A stretch of 6,081 nt of DNA from Chloroflexota bacterium (GCA_004298915.1 SCTE01000061.1:1-6081); one strand, 5' to 3'; shown: positions 1-6,081, numbered from the stretch's first letter. Numbers and translations are program-made. Notes: generated from the letters alone by a model not told the origin.

Positions 1-972
1 TTCCTCGGGGCCCTGCCGGAACACGCCGACGTCGGTCGAACCCTCGCGGGGCTCGAGGAGCGCGGCCGTCCGCGACCCGAGGGTCCCGTCGGCGAACAGC
101 TTCAACCAGCCGACCCGCGCACGGCCTCCCGGGTCCTCCCCGAGGAGGGCGCCGCTGCGCAATCCGCGCTCGATCGCCCGTTCGAGGCTTTCGGGGCGGA
201 GGCTCGCATGGACCCGGATCGGCAGCTCGCCGGCGTCGGCAAGTCGCCCGTAGGCCCCGAACGCGAGGAGCTCGACGTCCGGTGACACGTTGCCGGGATC
301 GTGGACGCCGACCAGCCCCAGCTCGAGCATCTGCCGCCCGAAGCGCTGGAGCGTTCGGGCCAGCGTCGCCTCGTCCGGCGCGGGGACCCGGCCCATGATC
401 AGGACACAGGCGTTCTCGAGGACGACCCCCTCCGGGCTCGCGTCCGGATTCCGCCGGATGATGCCGCCATCGGGATCGAGGCTCCGCCCGTCGATCCCAG
501 CCTCGGCGAACGCGATTCCACTGCCCCAGACCGCGTGATGGTCGAACGACCAGAGCGCGACGCGACGTCCCGGGATCGCAGCGTCGAGATCCGCGGCCGA
601 CGGCCAGCGACCCCAGCGGCGCTGGTCCCATCCCCCACCCTGGAGCCACGCCCCCTCCGGCAGGGCCCGATCCGCTTCGACCAGCAGCGCAAGCCCTTCC
701 TCGAGCGTCTGCGCCGTCGTGAGGTCCACGTGCTCGGTGGCGAGGGCGGCATCGAGGAAGTGGGCGTGCGCGTCGGTCAGGGCCGGGATGGCGATCTCGC
801 CGGGCTCGAGCTCAAGGCGAACCGTGTGTGGGTCGGCGCGCGTCTCGAGGTCCACGGCGCTGCCGGCGAACGCGACCCGACCGTTACGGATGCCGATCGC
901 TTCGACCCAGCCAAAGCCCGTCGGGCCGGCGAACGTCGCGATACGCCCGCTGACGAGCATGTCGAGGGGCAT
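1..972 (-). CDS. Amidohydrolase family protein, YtcJ-like (Amidohydro_3), 3' end beyond the window
   Basis: This is a partial metal-dependent hydrolase; the frame is open for 324 codons from ATG at 972 to the window edge. Seen: an N-terminal beta-sandwich-like segment (residues 5-60), then IPALTDAHAHF (62-72), with HAH at 69-71 as the expected first metal ligands. GGWDQRRW (113-120), a DHHAVW stretch (144-149) and KLFADGTLGSRTA (291-303) match the conserved layout of YtcJ/N-substituted-formamide-deformylase-like proteins. Lys291 is the likely counterpart of the metal-bridging lysine (inference). Family members are usually about 500-550 residues, so roughly the last 40%, with the remaining metal-binding His/Asp, lies outside. 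No signal peptide is visible, so it is probably cytoplasmic. The start is supported by GGAGG six bases upstream and by lying 1 nt after the asparaginase stop; an in-frame ATG at 960 is a weaker alternative. The substrate cannot be told: this family acts on varied amides, carbamates and formamides. Confidence 0.9.
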   Translation of the reverse strand, partial: MPLDMLVSGRIATFAGPTGFGWVEAIGIRNGRVAFAGSAVDLETRADPHTVRLELEPGEIAIPALTDAHAHFLDAALATEHVDLTTAQTLEEGLALLVEADRALPEGAWLQGGGWDQRRWGRWPSAADLDAAIPGRRVALWSFDHHAVWGSGIAFAEAGIDGRSLDPDGGIIRRNPDASPEGVVLENACVLIMGRVPAPDEATLARTLQRFGRQMLELGLVGVHDPGNVSPDVELLAFGAYGRLADAGELPIRVHASLRPESLERAIERGLRSGALLGEDPGGRARVGWLKLFADGTLGSRTAALLEPREGSTDVGVFRQGPEE

Positions 973-973
973 T

Positions 974-1963
974 TCAGGCCTCCGGATCCGGGCCGCGAAG
1001 CAGGCCGGCCAGGCCGGCGTGATCGAGACCGGCACCGAGGCCCAGGGCCAGCGCGATCCTCGCCTTCGGGCCGGTCAGGGTCCCGGGCAGCAGCGCGCCA
1101 GCCCGGACCCACGTTGCTCCACCGCCCGGAAACGCGTAGCCCGTGCCGGCCGCCCCGGCGGCGCATCGGGTGGCGAGGACGACCGGGACCCCCGTATCGA
1201 TCAGGCGTCGTGCCGCGTCCAGCAGAGCCGCCGAGGTGTTGCCCGCGCCCGTGGCCTCCACCACGAGCCCGGCGACCCCGACGGTGGCGAGGGCGCCGAT
1301 GATGGAGCCGTCCATCGCCACGTGCGCGGTGACGAGGCGCACGGGCTCGGCGGCCGTCGCCGTCCGGACGGTCCGCCGCGGGCCCCGTCGGCGCACGACC
1401 CTGATCGCGCCATCGTCAATGACCGCGAGCGGCCCGTCGTTGAGGCTCTGGAACGTGTCGAGCCTCGATGCATGGGTCTTCGTCACGTCGTCCGCGGCAT
1501 GGATCGAGCCGGCCATGCAGACGACGACACCGGCGCCCCGGAAGTGAGCCGACGCCGCTGCCCGGATCGCGTTGCGCAGGTTCTCGGGACCGTCGTATTC
1601 CGGCTCGGATGCCGATCGCATCGCCCCGGTCACCACGACGGGCGTGGCGCCATCGAGGATCAGGTCCCACAGGAACGCCGTCTCCTCGAGGACATCGGTC
1701 CCCTGGACCACGACGACCCCGTCGATCGTCGGGTCGGCCTGGGCCGACCGGATCGTCGCCCCGATCTCGAACAGCCCGTCGAACGAGAAGTGGCTCGCCG
1801 GCGTTCGGCCGAAGTCGATGGCCCGCACCTCGGCGATCGCGTCGACGCCCGGTGTCTGGGCGAGGATCGCCGCGCCGTCCAGCGACGGCACGTTGCCGCC
1901 GAGCACGGGGTCCCGGCGCATGCTGATCGTGCCGCCCGTGAAGATGACCGCCACCGTGCTCAT
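974..1963 (-). CDS. L-asparaginase family protein (329 aa)
   Basis: Probably hydrolyses L-asparagine or a related amide to the acid and ammonia, in the cytoplasm since no signal peptide is seen. The N-terminal motif FTGGTISM (8-15) holds the nucleophile-type Thr12. QGTDVLEETAF (87-97) supplies Thr89-Asp90, and VTKTHAS (160-166) supplies Lys162; these three coincide with T12, T89, D90 and K162 of the classical bacterial enzymes. TGAMRSASE (112-120), GPENLRNAI (125-133) and a C-terminal domain with VVEATGAGN (234-242) complete the family layout, and the length is normal. Two oddities: the common HGTD is QGTD here, and the lid loop after TGGT (13-35) contains no tyrosine, whereas the classical enzymes use Tyr25. 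The start is set by the ATGA overlap with the upstream glycosyltransferase stop; a GGGAG lies 11 nt upstream. The same frame stays open to 2683, but that stretch is antiphase inside the glycosyltransferase gene. An amidase with another small substrate is possible. Confidence 0.9.
   Translation of the reverse strand: MSTVAVIFTGGTISMRRDPVLGGNVPSLDGAAILAQTPGVDAIAEVRAIDFGRTPASHFSFDGLFEIGATIRSAQADPTIDGVVVVQGTDVLEETAFLWDLILDGATPVVVTGAMRSASEPEYDGPENLRNAIRAAASAHFRGAGVVVCMAGSIHAADDVTKTHASRLDTFQSLNDGPLAVIDDGAIRVVRRRGPRRTVRTATAAEPVRLVTAHVAMDGSIIGALATVGVAGLVVEATGAGNTSAALLDAARRLIDTGVPVVLATRCAAGAAGTGYAFPGGGATWVRAGALLPGTLTGPKARIALALGLGAGLDHAGLAGLLRGPDPEA
979..983 (-). promoter_or_regulatory. Shine-Dalgarno site of the amidohydrolase gene
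   Basis: GGAGG on the minus strand with six bases (CCTGAA) before the ATG at 972. It is the clearest ribosome binding site in the window and lies inside the last codons of the asparaginase gene, so it decides the start in favour of 972 over the in-frame ATG at 960. The other junctions rely on overlaps and weaker sites. Confidence 0.75.
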
Positions 1964-3450
1964 CGCGGGTTCGGCTCCCGGACCGGCGCATGTTCGGCGA
2001 TCGACGCCATCTCGGCAATTTCTGCGATCTCGGCGGGGGCGGGACCCGGCGCGGCCGTCCGTGCGGTCTTGTCGAAGCGAGCGGGACCGCGGCGTGTGGC
2101 CAGCCGCCACAGGGCGCCGTTCACGGCGATCAGCCATATGAAGCTGAAGAGCGCCACGCGGACGGACCGAGCGAGTCGCTCGGGAACGCTGAGGGGCGCC
2201 CCCGAGGGCTGCGTCTCCCAGCGGAGGGCATCGAACGCGAGCACGCCACCGGCGAGGAGGTAGCTCCCGATGAGGGCCCCCGGGAAGCCCGGGTTCCGAA
2301 ACGCGAGCGCCCCGCCGATCGCCCCGAGGATCAGTGGCGGGGCCGCCAGCTGGGCGCCGTACGCGGCGAAGTCCCAGCGCGCCCGGAACGGCAGCCGGGC
2401 GCTCCGGAGCACGCTCGGCGTGAAGGCGAGGAACCGCCGGATCGCGCCCTCGCTCCAGCGCAGCCGCTGTCGCCACAGCCCACGCCAGGCCGGGACGGGG
2501 GCCTCCCACGCCTCGAGCTCGAGGGCCCAGCCGACGGTGATGCCCCGTGCTGCGGCGAGGCGCGTGGACAGGTCGAGGTCCTCCGTGAGGCTGGCGGTCG
2601 GAATGCCGCCAATCGCGGACAGCACGTAGGTCCGGATGATGATCCCGTTGCCGCGAAACTCCGAGCACCCGCCCGATGCCCATCGGCCGCGCTGGATTTC
2701 GCCATCCTGGGTCTGCTCGTCGGCCTGGATCAGGCTCAACGCCGAGCGCTCGGCCTGCAGGGTGCGTCGCCGCGCGGTGAGCGCCGGGAGCCCCGCCGCC
2801 ACGTAGCGCGCCGCGGTACTGAGGTAGGCAGGCCCGACGCGTGCGTCGGCATCGAGGACCGCGACGACGTCGAGCTCGCTGGCTTCCGGTCGCGCGCTGG
2901 CGAGGGCCGCTCCCTTGCCATCGACGGCGCCCGCCTCATCGCGACGGAGGACCGTGACGAGGTCGGCGATGCCCTGCGCCCGGGCCGCGGCCATGACCGC
3001 CGCGCCGGTTCCGTCGGTCGAGCGGTCGTCCACGATCACGATCGAGAACCGTGCCGACCCGTCGGGATTGCGGTGGTCCTGGGCGGCCAGGTCCGCGATC
3101 AGCGACGGCAGGACCGTCGCCTCGTTCCGGCCCGCGATCAGGACGAGGATCGTCGGCAGGGGTCCCGCCGGCGGATCGGCCGGGCCGAGGGTCAGCGGTG
3201 GACGGCGGCTCCCGACGAGGATCGGGATCAGGCCGACGACAAGGACGGCGGCGAAGATTCCGACGATCCAGACGGCCACGGTGTCGGCCGCGGCGACGAA
3301 GCCGGCGGCGACGCCCCCGACGAGCACGCTCGCCGCGATCATCCGCCAGCGGGGCGGCGTCTCGATCCCGGGATCCTCGGCGGATCGGTGCGCCGCGCGG
3401 CCGAATTCCGTCCCCGCCCCGCCTCCGGCCGGCACCGTGTCCTCAGGCAT
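1960..3450 (-). CDS. Membrane-bound family 2 glycosyltransferase, processive type (496 aa)
   Basis: Transfers sugar from a nucleotide donor at the cytoplasmic face of the membrane. Two hydrophobic segments near the N terminus (about 37-55 and 58-80) precede the GT-A domain. Catalytic marks are complete: DDRSTDGT (141-148), the DXD motif DAD (200-202), TED (289-291) with the presumed catalytic base Asp291, and QRLRW (328-332), the QXXRW signature of cellulose/hyaluronan-synthase-like enzymes. FRGNG (265-269) lies where these enzymes contact the acceptor. Three hydrophobic segments follow (about 362-384, 390-409, 430-451). The tail ends in an unusual Glu/Ile/Ala-repeat segment (474-486). The start at 3450 gives an 8-nt overlap with the permease gene upstream; the frame is open to 3507 but the extension runs inside that gene. 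The stop overlaps the asparaginase ATG by 4 nt. The product could be an exopolysaccharide or a glycolipid; sequence alone does not decide. Confidence 0.9.
   Translation of the reverse strand: MPEDTVPAGGGAGTEFGRAAHRSAEDPGIETPPRWRMIAASVLVGGVAAGFVAAADTVAVWIVGIFAAVLVVGLIPILVGSRRPPLTLGPADPPAGPLPTILVLIAGRNEATVLPSLIADLAAQDHRNPDGSARFSIVIVDDRSTDGTGAAVMAAARAQGIADLVTVLRRDEAGAVDGKGAALASARPEASELDVVAVLDADARVGPAYLSTAARYVAAGLPALTARRRTLQAERSALSLIQADEQTQDGEIQRGRWASGGCSEFRGNGIIIRTYVLSAIGGIPTASLTEDLDLSTRLAAARGITVGWALELEAWEAPVPAWRGLWRQRLRWSEGAIRRFLAFTPSVLRSARLPFRARWDFAAYGAQLAAPPLILGAIGGALAFRNPGFPGALIGSYLLAGGVLAFDALRWETQPSGAPLSVPERLARSVRVALFSFIWLIAVNGALWRLATRRGPARFDKTARTAAPGPAPAEIAEIAEMASIAEHAPVREPNPR
1993..2031 (-). 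repeat. Short Glu-Ile-Ala repeat encoding the glycosyltransferase C-terminal tail
   Basis: The tail reads EIAEIAEMASIAE at residues 474-486, an irregular three-residue periodicity (E-I/M-A, with one S-I-A). It follows a Pro/Ala-rich linker (APGPAPA) after the last membrane segment. The DNA shows the matching near-repeat GCCGAGATC/GCAGAAATT. It could be slippage-born low complexity or a short helix; no function is assigned. Confidence 0.6.
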
Positions 3451-4888
3451 CGCCCTCGGGCTCCATAGCCGGGGGTGTGTCGAGTTCGTCGGTCCGCCGG
3501 ACGACACCGATAGGATCGACCGCGTGGCTCGGGATCATGGTCCCGGCCGTCGCGAGCTCCTCGGCCGGCATCAGGTGGCCGCGCCGGGTGATCGACAGGA
3601 TCCCGAACAGGAAGATGAGGCCCGCCACGATGAGCAGCACCTCGGTCGTCCCGATGAGGTCAGAGATCGGCCCGACGATGATGATCGGCAGGAAGCTCCC
3701 GACCGAGACAAGCATGTTGAGGACCCCGAACACCCGGCCCCGAACCTCCTCGGGCAGGTCCTCCTGGAGCTGCGTCTGGCTGGAGATGGCGACGATCCCG
3801 TAGGCGATGCCGGCCAGGAAGGCCATGACGATCACGACGGCGATCAGGGTCGTGACGGCGCCGACGTCGCTGCTCCCGGGCGTCACGCGGGCCAATGCCC
3901 GGCTCACCGGACCGGCCACCGTGAGCATTGCAAGGAGCGTGCCGAGGGCAATCAACCCGCCCTCGATCGCCCGCCTGCGGGGCACGTAGCGCCCGTAGGC
4001 ATTGAGGAGCAGGACGCCCATGACGATCCCCGTGCCGAGCGGCAGCACGACCAGGATCAGGTCCTGCGTCCCGAGCCCGAGGGTCGCCTGGGCGAACTTG
4101 GGCCCGAGCACGCCGATCACGCCGACGAGCGAGGCCGCGATCCCGAGGTAGATGAGCGACCAGCTGATGGCCCGGTTCGAACGGATGTAGGCCGCCCCCT
4201 CGGACAGCTGCGAGAGCGTCCCCTGGACGGCCTCGCCGGCCTCGTGGACCGGATCCGACTTCTCGCGCGTGTCCGGCGAGGGCGGATTCGACGGGAGCGT
4301 GGCGCAGAAGATCGCGGAGATCCCGTACAGGACCGCGACGACCAGGATCACCGGCGCCGGACCGCCGGCCACCTTCACGATCAACGGGCCGAGCAGCGCA
4401 TAGCCGAGGGCAAAGGCCCCGTTGAGCGTGAGCGTGAACAGGCCGTTGGCACTGACCAGCTGGTGGCGGGGCACGAGGTACGGGATCATCGCCGCCTCGG
4501 CGGGCGCGAAGAACACCGTCAGCGACGAGACGACCACGTTGAGGATCAGGATCAGCGTCACGTCGCCGTTCACGGCCCAGATCGCGACCAGGACGATCGC
4601 TCGCAGGACGTTCGTCGCGACGAGGACGAGCCGACGGTCCAGCCGATCGACGTAGACGCCCGCCAGCGCCGAGAACAGGACCGCCGGGACCAGGAAAGTC
4701 AGGAACAGCAGCGAGACGACCGACGACAGGTTGGTCGAATCGAGGACTACCACCGTCAGGCCGTACAGGACCATGTTCGACCCGACCTGCGTCGCCAGCT
4801 GGGACAGCCACAGGAGCAGGAAGGGTCGGTTCTCGAGGACGGCCGCGGTGCCGGTCCCGCCGGTCGCTGCCGGCGGCTCAGCCGTCAC
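3443..4888 (-). CDS. MFS transporter, exporter-like (481 aa)
   Basis: A major facilitator superfamily permease with about twelve hydrophobic segments between residues 22 and 433, in two halves split by a polar loop (about 200-238). The loop 2-3 signature GVYVDRLDRR (77-86) is motif A of the superfamily. FFAPAEAAMIPYLVP (126-140) followed by SANGL (146-150), and QEDLPEEVRGRVFGV (375-389), are typical of the drug/siderophore/macrolide-exporter-like branch (MFS_3, EntS-like), so proton-driven export is likelier than uptake. The substrate is unknown. Translation starts with GTG at 4888, whose last two bases are shared with the DUF951 stop (GTGA, 4-nt overlap), suggesting termination-reinitiation; only a weak AAGG is seen upstream. 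The C terminus carries a polar 45-residue cytoplasmic tail and overlaps the glycosyltransferase start by 8 nt. Adjacency suggests, without proving, that the two membrane proteins serve one envelope pathway. Confidence 0.9.
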   Translation of the reverse strand: MTAEPPAATGGTGTAAVLENRPFLLLWLSQLATQVGSNMVLYGLTVVVLDSTNLSSVVSLLFLTFLVPAVLFSALAGVYVDRLDRRLVLVATNVLRAIVLVAIWAVNGDVTLILILNVVVSSLTVFFAPAEAAMIPYLVPRHQLVSANGLFTLTLNGAFALGYALLGPLIVKVAGGPAPVILVVAVLYGISAIFCATLPSNPPSPDTREKSDPVHEAGEAVQGTLSQLSEGAAYIRSNRAISWSLIYLGIAASLVGVIGVLGPKFAQATLGLGTQDLILVVLPLGTGIVMGVLLLNAYGRYVPRRRAIEGGLIALGTLLAMLTVAGPVSRALARVTPGSSDVGAVTTLIAVVIVMAFLAGIAYGIVAISSQTQLQEDLPEEVRGRVFGVLNMLVSVGSFLPIIIVGPISDLIGTTEVLLIVAGLIFLFGILSITRRGHLMPAEELATAGTMIPSHAVDPIGVVRRTDELDTPPAMEPEGDA

Positions 4889-5133
4889 GCCGAGCGTGCC
4901 TTGTCGGGACGGGCCGCTTCGGACATCGCGGCGTCACCACGCTCGATGAAGGCGGCGAGTCGCGACTCCACGGTCCGTCGGGTCAGGAGCACATGCCGAC
5001 CGCAGGACCGGCAGCGCAGCCCGATGTCGGCCCCCAGGCGATCGACCAGCCAGGTGCTGGCGCCACAGGCATGGGGACGTCGAAGCTCGATGACATCGCC
5101 GAGGAACAGCTCGAGAACGGGTCGGTCAGGCAT
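4885..5133 (-). CDS. DUF951-family small Cys-containing protein (82 aa, YyzM-like)
   Basis: A small soluble protein matching the DUF951 pattern: GDVIEL (12-17), RRPHACG (18-24), W28, GAD (34-36), then CRSCGR (41-46) and a basic stretch with TRR (51-53). Cys23, Cys41 and Cys44 form a zinc-ribbon-like set, with His21 or His47 as a possible fourth ligand (inference). The family, including Bacillus YyzM, has no established biochemical role; a nucleic-acid or ribosome-related function is only a guess from the fold. Members are usually about 60-70 residues; this one has an additional Ala/Glu/Arg-rich tail of some 20 residues. The start at 5133 fits the family N terminus and gives a 13-nt gap after the DUF881 stop; the frame is open to ATG 5166, but that would overlap the neighbour and add 11 residues without better support. 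No Shine-Dalgarno sequence precedes either start. The stop overlaps the GTG of the permease gene. Confidence 0.88.
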   Translation of the reverse strand: MPDRPVLELFLGDVIELRRPHACGASTWLVDRLGADIGLRCRSCGRHVLLTRRTVESRLAAFIERGDAAMSEAARPDKARSA

Positions 5134-5146
5134 CGCCGGGAGGGTA
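5134..5146 (-). promoter_or_regulatory. Possible leaderless promoter before the DUF951 gene
   Basis: The 13-nt gap holds TACCCT (5141-5146), a TANNNT-type -10 element, followed by 7 bases (CCCGGCG) and the ATG. That spacing would put the transcription start at or next to the start codon, as in leaderless genes of Actinobacteria and Deinococcus. The absence of a Shine-Dalgarno site is consistent. No -35 hexamer is recognisable, and a six-base match to TANNNT is weak evidence. Confidence 0.22.
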
Positions 5147-5821
5147 TCAGAGGCTCGGCTGACCATGGACCGGGCTCAGGTCGCGGGTCGTGGCCGGTAT
5201 CGCGACGATGTCGAGCGGGGTCACCGAGATCGTGAGGTCCGGGAACGCCACGTCGAGCTGGGCGATGATCCCGCCGGTCCGGGTCAGCGAGCCGGTGAGG
5301 ATCTGGGGGCTGCCGATGGCCCGGATCTCGAAGGACGCGCCGAGTGCCGAGTTCTCGACCGACAGGGCGCCGATCGGGCCGGCCACCACGCTCCCCGGCA
5401 CGATCCGGACGCCGTCAATGGCCACGGCCTCGGCACCGGCGTTATGGAGCTCGTTGAGGAAGTCTTCGACGCCCTGGCCATCGATCTGGCCGCTGACACG
5501 GACGGAGATCCCCGAGCCGGTCACGGCCCGCAGGCCGGCCCAGGCCTGGATCCGATCGAGGTCCTCGCGCAGTTGCCCGGCGGCGCTCTGGCCACGCGCC
5601 CGGGCATCGGCGAGGGTCGCGAGCTGCTGCTCGAGGCTGGCCACCTCGCCGCGCAGCTCCTCGTTCTGGGTGTTGAGGTTGGCGACGAGGAGCGTCAGGT
5701 CCTGGGCGGTCTGGTTGGCGAGGCCGGCGTTCGCCGCCTGGCTCCGGATCTGGGCGATGACGAGCACGCCCAGGATGAACGCGACCAGCGCGATCGAGAG
5801 GCGGTTGCGCGTGCGATCCAT
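5147..5821 (-). CDS. DUF881-family membrane-anchored coiled-coil protein (224 aa, YlxW/YlxX-like)
   Basis: A single N-terminal membrane segment (about 9-24) after a basic MDRTRNR start suggests an anchor with the rest of the protein outside the membrane. It is followed by a coiled-coil stretch (about 37-92, rich in Leu, Gln and Glu). The DUF881 domain follows: GSGISVRVS (102-110), FLNELHNAGAEAVAIDGVRI (121-140), then NSALGASFEIRAIGSP (157-172) and a final LTISVTPLDIVAIPA (196-210). The length is usual. Such proteins sit in the division/cell-wall region of Firmicutes and in the DUF881-Sbp-DUF881 group of Actinobacteria; their exact function is not established. The start lies 2 nt after the stop of the preceding DUF881 gene, with a weak GGTGG nine to ten bases upstream. 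The DUF951 gene follows after 13 nt. Confidence 0.9.
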   Translation of the reverse strand: MDRTRNRLSIALVAFILGVLVIAQIRSQAANAGLANQTAQDLTLLVANLNTQNEELRGEVASLEQQLATLADARARGQSAAGQLREDLDRIQAWAGLRAVTGSGISVRVSGQIDGQGVEDFLNELHNAGAEAVAIDGVRIVPGSVVAGPIGALSVENSALGASFEIRAIGSPQILTGSLTRTGGIIAQLDVAFPDLTISVTPLDIVAIPATTRDLSPVHGQPSL

Positions 5822-5823
5822 GA

Positions 5824-6081
5824 TCAGGAGCCCACCGGCTCGACGCGCATGTATCGGCCGCTGACCGTGCCGGCATAGGCCGGGACCGTGATCGAGTCGA
5901 GCTCGGCGAACGACAGCCGGAGGCCCGACGGGCTGACCCGATCCTTGACGTACTCCACGAACGATGCGGCGGAGGTGATCCTGGCGTACAGCTCGGCCGG
6001 GCCGATCGCCCGGATCTCGTAGGCCGGCGCCAGGTACGCACTGTTGACGAGGATTGAGTTGCCGATGTCGAGGATCGCCGT
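5824..6081 (-). CDS. DUF881-family protein, C-terminal 85 residues only
   Basis: The frame is open from the window edge (codon ACG at 6081) to TGA at 5824. Seen: IGNSILVNSAYLAPAYEIRA (fragment 6-25), IGPAEL (26-31), then SPSGLRLSF (50-58) and ITVPAYAG (64-71). These match the end of the DUF881 domain: the conserved Asn before the loop, the EIRAIG strand and the final VPAY strand. The EIRAIG block is shared with the neighbouring copy at 5147-5821, so the two are tandem paralogues rather than a split gene, and the second has its own membrane anchor. The N terminus, presumably with anchor and coiled coil, lies outside. The stop is followed after 2 nt by the next ATG, so the two are surely co-translated. 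Confidence 0.85.
   Translation of the reverse strand, partial: TAILDIGNSILVNSAYLAPAYEIRAIGPAELYARITSAASFVEYVKDRVSPSGLRLSFAELDSITVPAYAGTVSGRYMRVEPVGS

Larger units (their letters stand above)
1..6081 (-). other. Putative single operon of seven co-directional genes
   Basis: All seven genes read on the minus strand with junctions of +2, +13, -4, -8, -4 and +1 nt. No gap exceeds 13 nt, so there is no non-coding stretch to describe and no space for a rho-independent terminator between genes. Three junctions are stop/start overlaps typical of translational coupling. The operon ends are outside the window. An internal promoter is possible only within coding sequence or at the weak site before the DUF951 gene. 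Confidence 0.75.

Noticed and set aside
301..1302. Plus-strand open frame of 333 codons
   Set aside because: It is antisense to the amidohydrolase gene, whose HAH, GGWDQ and KLFADG motifs establish the minus-strand frame.
719..2263. Plus-strand open frame of 514 codons
   Set aside because: It is antisense to the asparaginase gene and parts of its neighbours, Arg/Gly/Pro-rich and without motifs.
1964..2683. N-terminal extension of the asparaginase frame by 240 codons
   Set aside because: The added segment is Arg/Pro/Gly-rich, runs out of phase inside the glycosyltransferase gene, and the asparaginase motif begins directly after the ATG at 1963.
1990..3468. Plus-strand open frame of 492 codons
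   Set aside because: It is antisense to the glycosyltransferase gene; its composition is that of a GC-rich shadow frame.
3451..3507. Earlier ATG (3507) for the glycosyltransferase
   Set aside because: It would add 19 residues without family support and lengthen the overlap with the MFS gene to 65 nt; 3450 gives the tight overlap seen at other junctions.
5134..5166. Earlier ATG (5166) for the DUF951 gene
   Set aside because: The added 11 residues are outside the family pattern and would overlap the DUF881 gene by 20 nt, with no ribosome site.
2915..5878. Plus-strand open frame of 987 codons
   Set aside because: It lies antisense across the DUF881, DUF951, MFS and part of the GT2 genes. Its product is a low-complexity mix of Asp, Arg, His, Gln and Pro with no domain, as expected from the complement of GC-rich membrane-protein genes. 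The minus-strand frames carry clear family motifs.
5442..6041. Minus-strand open frame of 199 codons in another phase
   Set aside because: It is an Arg/Pro/Ser-rich shadow of the two DUF881 genes, whose conserved EIRAIG blocks fix the real phase.
1..6081. CRISPR arrays, tRNA or rRNA genes, insertion sequences, hairpin terminators
   Set aside because: Nothing of the kind was seen by eye; coding sequence fills the window and the gaps are too short to hold them.

Overview
The window is strongly GC-rich bacterial DNA. Every gene I can support lies on the minus strand, so the genes read from high to low coordinates. In that order they are: the 3' end of a DUF881-family membrane protein (5824-6081), a complete second DUF881-family protein (5147-5821), a small DUF951-family Cys-containing protein (4885-5133), an MFS exporter-like permease (3443-4888), a processive-type membrane GT2 glycosyltransferase (1960-3450), an L-asparaginase-family protein (974-1963) and the first 324 codons of a YtcJ-like amidohydrolase that leaves the window at base 1.

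The genes are packed almost without gaps. The junctions, in gene order, are +2 nt, +13 nt, a 4-nt overlap (GTGA), an 8-nt overlap, a 4-nt overlap (ATGA) and +1 nt. There is no room for an intergenic terminator, and no obvious vegetative promoter is visible, so the simplest reading is one co-transcribed, translationally coupled unit entering from beyond base 6081 and leaving past base 1. One weak leaderless-type promoter candidate (TACCCT, 7 nt before the ATG) precedes the DUF951 gene. No RNA gene, mobile element, CRISPR array or large repeat was seen.

Organism: DUF951 is known from Firmicutes and Chloroflexota, and tandem DUF881 (YlxW/YlxX) genes from Firmicutes, Actinobacteria and Chloroflexota. 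Together with the very high GC this suggests a high-GC Chloroflexota lineage, perhaps Limnocylindria-like. This is inference from gene families, not a phylogenetic placement.

Function: the upstream part resembles the envelope/division-associated DUF881 module, here without the small basic protein Sbp in the visible part, and with a DUF951 protein directly after it. The middle pair (MFS permease plus membrane glycosyltransferase) would act at the cytoplasmic membrane, possibly on an envelope glycan or lipid. The last two genes are soluble amide/amidine-type hydrolases. No shared pathway can be proven from sequence; the tight packing may only reflect a streamlined genome. Most of the window is ordinary housekeeping and metabolic content. 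The parts most worth a second look are the DUF881-DUF881-DUF951 module, the possible leaderless start, the asparaginase with an atypical lid loop, and the asparaginase/amidohydrolase pairing.
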